Assembly: GCA_027485695.1 (NCBI GenBank)
Contig: JAIXQO010000001.1
Span: 496,001 to 560,000 of the forward strand
Reading direction: 5' to 3'
Length of the DNA: 64,000 bases
From: Pseudomonadota bacterium
GTDB taxonomy: Bacteria > Bdellovibrionota > UBA1018
In this document: positions 51,001 to 58,836 of the stretch, in pieces
Numbering within the stretch: position 1 is the stretch's first letter
Layout: every line of letters starts with the position of its first letter
Program-made: the position numbers and the translations under genes
Notes under the pieces: model-generated
What the model was told of the DNA's origin: nothing
Databases searched by the model: none
What the model saw: the letters and a program-made list of their open reading frames with translations, nothing else

Positions 51001-52506
51001 ATGAAATTCACGCTTCGCACCCGAGGAGAAACGTTCGATCTGATGTTCCCATCCGGGATCAGCTTACTCGAATTCCTACAGAGCCAAGAAATTCCCGTGA
51101 ACGCCGCATGCGGTGGCAAAGGCACATGCACTAAATGCCGCTGCAAGGTGGAGAAAGGTTTTCTTCCCATCTCCGTCGCGGACCGCAAAGCGTTCAATGA
51201 ATCCGAACTGGCATCCGGTTGGAGACTCTCATGCCAAGCGAGACCGCGTACATCGCTCTCGGCTTTTTTGCCGGGCTCCGAGAATCTCCGTCTCAAGCCA
51301 CGTGTCGTTGAATTCACGGATTTGTCTACCACTGCGCCTAAGAGCGCACGATTGGTTTGTGACCTGGGGTCCACGGGAGTCGTCGTTGCTGTGATTGATG
51401 GAACGAGTGGCAAACTGCTCGTCGAATCCCATCTCCTGAACAAGCAAATCCCGTTCGGCGCCGACGTGATGACTCGTCTAGAGAGCGCCCAGCGCAAAGG
51501 CACCGAACCGCTTCGCAAAGCGCTCTTTGATACTTTTAGAATTTGTCTGAAATCCCTTGATGAAGCGTTCAAAGGCGGGCTCGCCGAAAAACTCGTCGAC
51601 CGAAAACTGTATGTTTCCGGAAATTCCGTGATGACGAGTTTTCTGGCCGCGCTTTCGATCGAGGAGCTCGCGGTTGCGCCTTTTCAGCCTGCCTCAACGG
51701 ACGAGAATCGTTTTGAGTGGGAGGGTTACGAGATCGTCACGCTTCCGCTCTTAGGTGGTTTCGTCGGCGGAGATACGTTCGCCGGTATCGCCGCACTCTT
51801 GGATCGTCAGGCGCCCACGCCTTGGATGCTCGTCGACATCGGGACCAATACCGAGATCGTGAGTTTTGACGGCGAGAAGATGTTTTTCTCAAGCGCACCG
51901 GCTGGACCCGCGTTCGAGGGGGGGAATATCACTCACGGCATGCGTGCAGAAATGGGTGCTATTAGCCAGGCGACTTATTCCCGTGAATCGGGCTGGAAAC
52001 TCACGACCATCGGTGACGATGTCGCTAAGGGTATCTGCGGTTCGGGTTTGATGGATGTGCTAGCTCAAGCGGTCGCCGGAGGCGTGATCACCGAAGACGG
52101 CTATGTTCCGGACGGACAAGTGCGTTTGACCGAAGATATTTTCCTCACGGCCGATGACGTTCGTGAATTTCAACTCGCCAAGAGCGCGACCCGTACGGCG
52201 ATTGATCTTATGATCGATCGCGCCGGTGTCAGCCCGAATAAAATTTATCTCGCTGGCACGTTTGCGCAACACTTAGATCTGAAATCCGTTCGAGCCATTG
52301 GCTTGCTCCCCAACGATATCGAGAGCGAGGCCATCGGAAACGCGTCGCTCACTGGCGTGATTCTCCGGGCGATATCCCCAGAGTCCGAAATCGAAAAAGT
52401 GAAATCCGAGATCGATACCAAGAAGATCGCGATCGAACTCGCGCTCCAGGACGATTTCCAAGATCGTTTCGTTAGAAATTTGAATTTTCCCAAGGATGCA
52501 TCATGA
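51001..52506 (+). CDS. RACo-type ASKHA ATPase with 2Fe-2S domain (corrinoid reductive activator)
   Basis: 501 aa. The N-terminal ferredoxin-like domain has the 2Fe-2S ligands C37, C43, C46 and C78 (AACGGKGTCTKCRC, SCQAR). After a linker the DUF4445 ASKHA domain follows, with CDLGSTGVVVAVIDG and LVDIGTNTEIV phosphate loops and a GSGLMDVLAQA stretch. RACo/RamA-type proteins use ATP and an electron to reduce inactive Co(II)-corrinoid proteins. It lies 3 bases after the fusion gene and overlaps metH by 4 bases. It therefore probably reactivates the shortened MetH, replacing its missing SAM-dependent activation domain. Confidence 0.88.
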   Translation: MKFTLRTRGETFDLMFPSGISLLEFLQSQEIPVNAACGGKGTCTKCRCKVEKGFLPISVADRKAFNESELASGWRLSCQARPRTSLSAFLPGSENLRLKPRVVEFTDLSTTAPKSARLVCDLGSTGVVVAVIDGTSGKLLVESHLLNKQIPFGADVMTRLESAQRKGTEPLRKALFDTFRICLKSLDEAFKGGLAEKLVDRKLYVSGNSVMTSFLAALSIEELAVAPFQPASTDENRFEWEGYEIVTLPLLGGFVGGDTFAGIAALLDRQAPTPWMLVDIGTNTEIVSFDGEKMFFSSAPAGPAFEGGNITHGMRAEMGAISQATYSRESGWKLTTIGDDVAKGICGSGLMDVLAQAVAGGVITEDGYVPDGQVRLTEDIFLTADDVREFQLAKSATRTAIDLMIDRAGVSPNKIYLAGTFAQHLDLKSVRAIGLLPNDIESEAIGNASLTGVILRAISPESEIEKVKSEIDTKKIAIELALQDDFQDRFVRNLNFPKDAS

Positions 52507-55007
52507 ATTTCCTGACTGAACTTGAAAAACGATACCTCGTCCTCGATGGCTCCATGGGAGCCCTTCTCCAAGGTCGCGGACTTCCGGCCGGTATGGCACC
52601 CGACGTTTGGATGATGGACAACGGAGACATCATTGAACGTGCGCACCGTGATTACGTTGAGGCGGGAGCGGACATTCTGCTGACGAACACGTTCGGAGCC
52701 TCTCGCTGGCGGTTAGCTGAGTACCAAGCCGACAAAGATATCCGGGCGATCAATGCCAAGGCAGTCGAAATCGCTCGTCGTGCGGCGGGCGGCAAAGCAT
52801 TCGTCGCCGGCGATATTGGTCCAAGTGGTGAGACTGTTTTTCCAACGGGTCACCGTTCATTTGATGAAGTGTGCGAGATTTTCTACGAACAGGCTAAAAT
52901 CTTGGTCGAACTTGGGGTGGATTTAATCGTCGTCGAGACGATGTTCGATAGCCTCGAGTTCCGTGCTGCGCTCTCTGCTGTTCGTGCGGCATCGAGTTCC
53001 ATCCCGCTCGTCGCACATGCGACGTTCAACGTGGATGGCATCACGGATACAGGTGCTACGCCCGCGAATATTGCGGCGATTGCCGAGGGCTACCATGCGA
53101 CCGCGGTGGGTGTGAACTGCTCGACGGGTCCCGAGCCGATGGTCGAGATCGTTCGCAAAATGGCGTCGATTTCCCCGCTTCACATCACCGTTCAACCGAA
53201 CGCGGGACTTCCTTGTTTGAAAGACGGCAAGACTCATTTCCCGATGAATCCAGACGATATGGCGCCCTATATCGATCGTTTTATCGAAGCGGGTGCTCGG
53301 ATCATCGGCGGTTGCTGCGGAACGCGCCCGGAGTTCATTGCGATGCTGAAGCGTCGTCTCTCGGAAATTCCGGTCGTGGATCGCCGACAAAAAGCGGATC
53401 GGGTTTTGGTGTCCAGTCTTTCGAAATCGATTCGTCTAGGACAAGGCTATCCTTTTGTCGCGATCGGTGAGCGGATGAATCCCTCCGGCCGCAAAGCGCT
53501 CTCGGAATCTTTGAAGAAAAAAGAACTCTCCAAACTTCTCGATGATGCCCGTGTTCAGGCCGAGGCAGGATGTCTGCTCATGGATATCAACGTGGGCGTG
53601 CCCCTCGTAGACGAACCCGCATTGATGCGCGAAGCGGTTGTCGCGGTTCAAAACCAATATCAAATACCGCTCATGATCGACAGCGCCAACTCCCACGCGC
53701 TTGATACCGGCGCATCGGTCTATTACGGTCGCCCGCTGCTCAATAGCTTGAATGCCGAAGACGAGAAGTTAGAAGAAGCGATTCCGATCATGAAAAAACA
53801 CGGAGCCGCGATCGTCGCGATGACCACTGGTGTGGACGTACCCGTCGAGGCCCAAGATCGTCTTAAGAACGCGCAAAAAATCACGAAGCTCCTTTTTGAA
53901 AAACACGGATTCCAAGAGAGCGACGTCGTATTCGACGTGCTAGGACTTGTGGTCTCCGCGATGCAGGACGGCTCCAGAAATACGCTCAAGACGCTTGAAC
54001 TCATCAATGAGTATTTCCCACGTTCAGCAACGACGCTAGGACTCAGTAACGTGAGTTTCGGACTTCCGAATCGTCCGTTCGTGAGTGGTGCATTTCTCTC
54101 GGTTGCAGTAGAGCGTGGTCTCCATTCCGCGATCATGTCGGTGACAGATCCGATCGGTCCCGCGCTTGCGGCAGCGGCGCAGATGTGGACGACCAAACCC
54201 GGCAGCATTCAGCATTTCATCACGAATTTTGCGACGAAGATCGAACTGGGTGGTAGCGGTCACGGCGCAGCACCTTCCGCTACTCCGGCCAAACCTGCAG
54301 GTCCTCAAGAACCCGAATTTGTCGCAAAAATGAATCCGCTCGAGCAGCAAGTATTTCGCTCGATCGTGGACGGTCAAAAAGAGACAACCGAGAAACTGGC
54401 TACTCAATACGTGCGTGAGCTCGGTGACGGGGATCCAGCGCTGGCCATGGAATTCTTTTTGAAAGTGATGACGCCAGCGATTCGTTACCTCGGTGATCTA
54501 TTCGCCGCGCGCGTGAAATTCATTCCGCATTTGATTGCGGCTGCCGACTCCATGAAAGCGGGCGTGCAGGTCTTGGAGCCTGTATTGGTCCGTGCGCGTA
54601 GCCAATCCGGTGAGAAACGTGGAACGATTATTTTCGCCACGGTCAAAGGCGACATCCACGATATCGGCAAGAACATCTGCATCTTGATGCTCCGGAATTT
54701 CGGTTTCGAAGTGATCGATCTCGGCCGAAACGTAGACGCCGAAGTCATCCTTCAAACCGCGATCGAGAAACAGGCGCAAGTCGTTGCACTCTCGGCGCTC
54801 ATGACCACGACGATGATGCAGATGAAAATCGTCATCGATCAAGTCCGTGAGAAAAAACTCCCGTTCCAGGTCGTGATCGGTGGCGCCGTGGTCACTCCTG
54901 ATTTCGCTCGCGAAATTCATGCGGACGGATTCTCGACTGACGTCGGTACCGTGGTTTCCGAGATGGAGCGCGTGATTGCGATCTTGAGAACCGCAGGCGG
55001 AGTCTAG
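52503..55007 (+). CDS. metH: Cobalamin-dependent methionine synthase lacking the activation domain
   Basis: 834 aa compared with about 1227 in E. coli. Domains in order: homocysteine barrel (GSMGALLQGRG, GVNCSTGPEP, GGCCGTRPE zinc cysteines), pterin-binding barrel (IGERMNPSGRKA, LMDINVGVP, SNVSFGLP), a Pro/Ala/Gly linker at about 580-605, the cobalamin cap, and a B12-binding Rossmann domain with H719 in GDIHDIGKN. The protein stops after this domain, so it lacks the SAM-binding reactivation domain. The RACo-type gene just upstream presumably supplies reactivation. Confidence 0.93.
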   Translation: MNFLTELEKRYLVLDGSMGALLQGRGLPAGMAPDVWMMDNGDIIERAHRDYVEAGADILLTNTFGASRWRLAEYQADKDIRAINAKAVEIARRAAGGKAFVAGDIGPSGETVFPTGHRSFDEVCEIFYEQAKILVELGVDLIVVETMFDSLEFRAALSAVRAASSSIPLVAHATFNVDGITDTGATPANIAAIAEGYHATAVGVNCSTGPEPMVEIVRKMASISPLHITVQPNAGLPCLKDGKTHFPMNPDDMAPYIDRFIEAGARIIGGCCGTRPEFIAMLKRRLSEIPVVDRRQKADRVLVSSLSKSIRLGQGYPFVAIGERMNPSGRKALSESLKKKELSKLLDDARVQAEAGCLLMDINVGVPLVDEPALMREAVVAVQNQYQIPLMIDSANSHALDTGASVYYGRPLLNSLNAEDEKLEEAIPIMKKHGAAIVAMTTGVDVPVEAQDRLKNAQKITKLLFEKHGFQESDVVFDVLGLVVSAMQDGSRNTLKTLELINEYFPRSATTLGLSNVSFGLPNRPFVSGAFLSVAVERGLHSAIMSVTDPIGPALAAAAQMWTTKPGSIQHFITNFATKIELGGSGHGAAPSATPAKPAGPQEPEFVAKMNPLEQQVFRSIVDGQKETTEKLATQYVRELGDGDPALAMEFFLKVMTPAIRYLGDLFAARVKFIPHLIAAADSMKAGVQVLEPVLVRARSQSGEKRGTIIFATVKGDIHDIGKNICILMLRNFGFEVIDLGRNVDAEVILQTAIEKQAQVVALSALMTTTMMQMKIVIDQVREKKLPFQVVIGGAVVTPDFAREIHADGFSTDVGTVVSEMERVIAILRTAGGV

Positions 55008-55010
55008 TTC

Positions 55011-56030
55011 GTGATCGAAGTCTCGAGAGAGGCTCGTAGTCTCGCAGTGTCCAGTGACGTGATCGACTTGCATGTTGATTCGTTTATCTGGAAACGCATC
55101 TTTGGTTACGATCTCCGGAAAAAACACGGGTTAGGTCCGACTCGAGGAGTTTTTTGCGGACAGGTGGACCTGCCACGTATTCAAGACGCCGGTATCAAAG
55201 GCGCCATTTGGTCGATCACGACGAACCCTTTGCGCTCATCCGCCCGTAAACCCGAAGTCTTGCTTCAGAACTTAAGATCACTCGTTTCGATTCTCGAGAC
55301 CGATCCCAGAGAGGCGATCCTCGTTCGTAGTCACTCCGATTACGTCACGGCTCGTTTGAATCAAAAACACGCGGTGTTCGTTGGTGTGCAAGGCGGCGAC
55401 GTCGTTTCTTACGCGATGCCCGTGCTCGGCGACCTAGCTTCGCATTTGATCAAGGTGACCTTGGTGCATCTTTCTCGGTCTTCGATCGGTGACACGAGTT
55501 CGCCCTTAGGTGGTGAGCGTGGTTTGACAAATGCCGGACATGAGCTCGTCGAGTGGTTAAATGAGAAACGCATTTTCGTAGACCTTGCTCACATCAATCG
55601 CACGGGATTCTTTGATGCCCTGAGGGTTCATGATTCTTCGATTCCTGCGATCGTCAGTCATACGGGAGTCTCGGGCGTCTATCCGCATTGGCGGAACTTG
55701 AATGATGAACAAGTTCGCGCGGTCGCAGGTACCGGCGGGGTAGTCGGGATCATGTATCAGACGACGTTTTTGGGCCCCAAGGTCTGGATCGATTCTTGTG
55801 ACGTGGTACTGGATCACCTCGAACACGTGATTCGTATCGGAGGAGAGGGATGTGCTGCGCTCGGAAGCGATTGGGACGGCATGATCATCCCTCCCCGTGA
55901 ACTCCGGGATTGCCGGGGGATCACTCTATTAATAGAGAGGATGCTCCGCCGGGGCTGGTCCTTAGATAGGATTTACCGGGTCTTGGGCGGTAACTACCTT
56001 CGAGCGCTGAAGTCTCTGCGATCGGGTTAG
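55011..56030 (+). CDS. Membrane dipeptidase (peptidase M19, renal-dipeptidase fold)
   Basis: 339 aa from GTG, 3 bases after metH. Zinc ligands follow the M19 pattern: H21 and D23 in DLHVD, H194 in VDLAH, H217 in VSHTG and D287 in GSDWDG. The position of the metal-bridging Glu (GVEGG in the human enzyme) is Gln, Q127 in VGVQGG; Gln at this place occurs, as I recall, in some bacterial members. No signal peptide is seen. It hydrolyses dipeptides or related amides; the link to methionine synthesis is not clear and may be only an operon neighbour. Confidence 0.82.
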   Translation: MIEVSREARSLAVSSDVIDLHVDSFIWKRIFGYDLRKKHGLGPTRGVFCGQVDLPRIQDAGIKGAIWSITTNPLRSSARKPEVLLQNLRSLVSILETDPREAILVRSHSDYVTARLNQKHAVFVGVQGGDVVSYAMPVLGDLASHLIKVTLVHLSRSSIGDTSSPLGGERGLTNAGHELVEWLNEKRIFVDLAHINRTGFFDALRVHDSSIPAIVSHTGVSGVYPHWRNLNDEQVRAVAGTGGVVGIMYQTTFLGPKVWIDSCDVVLDHLEHVIRIGGEGCAALGSDWDGMIIPPRELRDCRGITLLIERMLRRGWSLDRIYRVLGGNYLRALKSLRSG

Positions 56031-56034
56031 TGTA

Positions 56035-56061
56035 TTTAACCTATTGTTATTAAAGGTTAAA
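56035..56061. repeat. AT-rich inverted repeat after the dipeptidase gene
   Basis: TTTAACCT (56035-56042) and AGGTTAAA (56054-56061) form an 8-bp perfect stem with an 11-base loop, starting 5 bases after the stop of the dipeptidase gene. No T run follows, so it is not a canonical intrinsic terminator. It may be an operator for the gene at 56154 or a weak terminator. The surrounding 120 bases are clearly richer in A and T than the rest. Confidence 0.35.
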
Positions 56062-56080
56062 ATACCTTATTAAATCAGTC

Positions 56081-56109
56081 TTGAATTATGACACTTAGGG
56101 TTATATTTT
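56081..56109 (+). promoter_or_regulatory. Putative promoter for the 56154-60632 operon
   Basis: TTGAAT (56081-56086) and TATTTT (56104-56109) are spaced by 17 bases, 44 bases before the ATG at 56154. An alternative -10 is TATATT at 56102-56107. The boxes were picked by eye in an AT-rich gap. Confidence 0.4.
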
Positions 56110-56153
56110 GGGCTTCCACTTGAGTTTGATTTTCAGACTGAGTTGGATCGCTT

Positions 56154-57332
56154 ATGCCAAGTCACTTGCCCTCAGGCCCAAACTCGTTTATCCCTTTGAT
56201 GTCGCCGCAATGCGATATAATTGCCCACACGCAGGAGACCCTGATCCATGTTCAAAAAGAGAATTCAGAAAAGCTTGAATCTGACCTACGGCGGATAGTC
56301 TCCGTCGATTTGCCAAAATTCTTAGGGCCTGAAGTGTCCACGCTCCACCGATCGATGATCGGTCATGCGACCGCACTTCAGGTCTTTTCTTTTTCACGCG
56401 ATGAACGAGTTCGCCCAACCCTCGTTCCGCTTTGGATCGAATGTCTGCATGCCTCAGAAGGGCTTCGACGTATGACCCCGGACTACCTCGCGCAAGCAGA
56501 CCATCTGCTCACATCATTGGGCACGGAATCCGGCTCGCAACTGATGGAGCGCGCGATTCAAGACCCACTTCTTGCGATTCGTTTGGGTAACTACCCGCGA
56601 GCACAAGCGCTCCTTGAGGAGCATTCTCCATCGCTAGAACTCAACCGTTACGTTTCAGGGCTGCTCTCTCTCGTGAGTTCAAGCGAACCAAATATTCTAG
56701 AAGATACGCTCACCATGCCACTTCGATCCTCGCTCGTAGCGAAACGATTGACTGAATCCCTGAAGAAGACGGGCTCGTTCGAAACCAAAGATTTAGAAAC
56801 GCTCTCGAGTTTCATTCAAGATTTAAGAGACGCTCACGGGACGGAATCGTTCGACCCGGAAAAATTCATCGAAATCGTCAATTCGATCAATTTGGTACTT
56901 CTGCGCCAAGGTCGCCGGACTGAGGTCTTAGCGAACTTGTCAGAGATCGAGCGAATGGCCCTCCCGCTCATTCACGCACAGTCGAGTCGCGATCACATCG
57001 AAGGAAATCTCCTTTTTCATTACGCGATTCTGGCGAGACAAAATGGTGAGACGAACGCTGAAATGGATTTTCTATTTCAGGCGATGAAAAAAGATCGCTT
57101 CTTCACGACTCTTTACTACCGAGTGGCGCAGATTCTTCATGATTCCCACGATAGAAACGCAGCCATTTTCTATGAGCTCGCACTCGCTTTATCCCCGCTC
57201 GATTTTCCGACTGCGAATGACTACGGCGTATTCTTAGAAGAAATGGGCGAAGAAGCCAAATTCTCGTCTTGGAAATCTGCCTGCGAGAAAATTTTTTCCG
57301 ATGAGAGTTCTGAGGTAGAGCATGTTTCTTAA
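56154..57332 (+). CDS. Hypothetical protein with C-terminal TPR-like helices
   Basis: 392 aa, no signal peptide. I recognise no named family. The second half has TPR-like helix pairs, for example HYAILARQNGETNAEMDFLFQAMKKD and IFYELALALSPLDFPTANDYGVFLEE. The stop lies 11 bases inside the start of the solute-binding-protein gene, so translation is coupled. It is the first gene of the operon with the solute-binding protein and histidine kinase and may act in the same pathway. ATG at 56154 is the likely start. Confidence 0.6.
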   Translation: MPSHLPSGPNSFIPLMSPQCDIIAHTQETLIHVQKENSEKLESDLRRIVSVDLPKFLGPEVSTLHRSMIGHATALQVFSFSRDERVRPTLVPLWIECLHASEGLRRMTPDYLAQADHLLTSLGTESGSQLMERAIQDPLLAIRLGNYPRAQALLEEHSPSLELNRYVSGLLSLVSSSEPNILEDTLTMPLRSSLVAKRLTESLKKTGSFETKDLETLSSFIQDLRDAHGTESFDPEKFIEIVNSINLVLLRQGRRTEVLANLSEIERMALPLIHAQSSRDHIEGNLLFHYAILARQNGETNAEMDFLFQAMKKDRFFTTLYYRVAQILHDSHDRNAAIFYELALALSPLDFPTANDYGVFLEEMGEEAKFSSWKSACEKIFSDESSEVEHVS

Positions 57333-58836
57333 ATCGATGATTGCACTCGGAATGATCTCAGCAAGCGCGGGAGCGGAAACGACGGCATACTTGCCACTCC
57401 GGGCGCTACCGCAATCGCTCGCTCCAGACACGCTCAAGTACGCGACCGATAATTTCATTTTTCGTCAGGTGACTTCCGGGCTTTACGTCATCGGCGAGGG
57501 GTTTCAGGTGAACCCGCATCTAGTCGATCAGGCGACCTGGGACTCGAAACGTCGCAAGCTTTCGCTATCTATCCGCACCGCGAAATGGAGCGATGGAACG
57601 GATGTACAACTGAGAGATGTGGTGGACGCACTTGAGCGCTGCGTGAAAAGCTCTAAAAAAACCTTACTTTCATCCGTGACTTCCATCGACGGATTTGAAG
57701 AGTTCATGACCGGTAAATCAAAAAAACTTTCCGGGATTGTGTCCACGGGTGAACGCGGTATCGACATCCACGTGAAAATGGATGCCCCGCTCTTGGTAGA
57801 CGACCTCGCTCAAGCCGAGTGTCACCTCATCAAACCGGGACCTGGCGGAACATTGGATCTAAGTCAGGGCGCAATTGGCGTCGGACCGTATCGATTCGGT
57901 GGGATCTCGGGAGACGAGGTCAAGCTCACCCGAAATCCCTATTATTTCCTGAAGAACGATGGACCCGATACCGTGATTCTCAGGAAAACTCCTCATTTCG
58001 GTGACTTCGATCAACTCAAGACCTGGGTGACGATGACGACCACTGAAATGACTCCGAAAACGACAGATCCCGAATTCACTAAGATCGACGCCTCCGAATT
58101 GGGCAGCCATCAGTTGATTTTCAATCACTCGAAACCTCCGTTTGATCGCATTGAACTCAGACGCGCAGTCGCGCTTGCCCTCGATATCGAAACTTGGGCC
58201 AAACACGTGGAGATTTCTGCGGAACGGATTCAAGGTGGGCTAGTTCCATTTGGGATGCGAGGGTTCGAGAAACGAGATCTTCGTCAACGCCCCAAGGAAC
58301 TCAGTGAGGCGAGAGCGTTGCTGACTAAGCTTGGATACAATCAGAAAAATCCGTTTCGATTCTCCATCCATTTTTCCAAGCTCACGAACTTCGAGAAGGA
58401 AGTTGAGGTTTGGAAGCACGTATTTGGTGATCTCCCGATTCTTCCGGAGTTTAAGCTGGTCGCACACTCAGACATCATCTCGCTCCAAAACAAGGGCGAA
58501 TATGAGGCGATGCGTGTTTACAAGTATCCTGGATCAACCGAGTCGCATCGACTACTTGCCTCTTATCTCAGTGGGTCCGACTACAATCCGACTCGAAGCG
58601 TGGCACCTAAATGCGACAAGCTGACACGAAGTTCATTTTCAGAGATGGACCGAGAGAAACGATTCAAGCTCTACCAAAAAGCAGATGCTTGCTTGATGAG
58701 CCATCAGATTCTGGTTCCGCTTGCATCGTTGAATCCGGGGTACGTCATGCTGAGGAAACCTTGGAAATTGAAACGTACCAACCGGTACCTGCTCTATCCC
58801 TACTGGACCTCGGAATGGTCTAAACAGTCGCCGTGA
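57322..58836 (+). CDS. Solute-binding protein, family 5 (peptide/oligosaccharide ABC type)
   Basis: 504 aa with a signal peptide ending near ASAGA-ET (about residue 18). The SBP_bac_5 fold is shown by the FRQVTSGLYVIGEGFQVNPHLVDQATWDSKRRKLSLSIRTAKWSDGTDV region (in pieces), which matches the DppA/OppA start, and the late PFDRIELRRAVALALDIE segment. It is periplasmic and probably binds a peptide or opine. No permease or ATPase genes accompany it, so it may work as the ligand sensor for the kinase encoded next. Confidence 0.83.
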   Translation: MFLKSMIALGMISASAGAETTAYLPLRALPQSLAPDTLKYATDNFIFRQVTSGLYVIGEGFQVNPHLVDQATWDSKRRKLSLSIRTAKWSDGTDVQLRDVVDALERCVKSSKKTLLSSVTSIDGFEEFMTGKSKKLSGIVSTGERGIDIHVKMDAPLLVDDLAQAECHLIKPGPGGTLDLSQGAIGVGPYRFGGISGDEVKLTRNPYYFLKNDGPDTVILRKTPHFGDFDQLKTWVTMTTTEMTPKTTDPEFTKIDASELGSHQLIFNHSKPPFDRIELRRAVALALDIETWAKHVEISAERIQGGLVPFGMRGFEKRDLRQRPKELSEARALLTKLGYNQKNPFRFSIHFSKLTNFEKEVEVWKHVFGDLPILPEFKLVAHSDIISLQNKGEYEAMRVYKYPGSTESHRLLASYLSGSDYNPTRSVAPKCDKLTRSSFSEMDREKRFKLYQKADACLMSHQILVPLASLNPGYVMLRKPWKLKRTNRYLLYPYWTSEWSKQSP

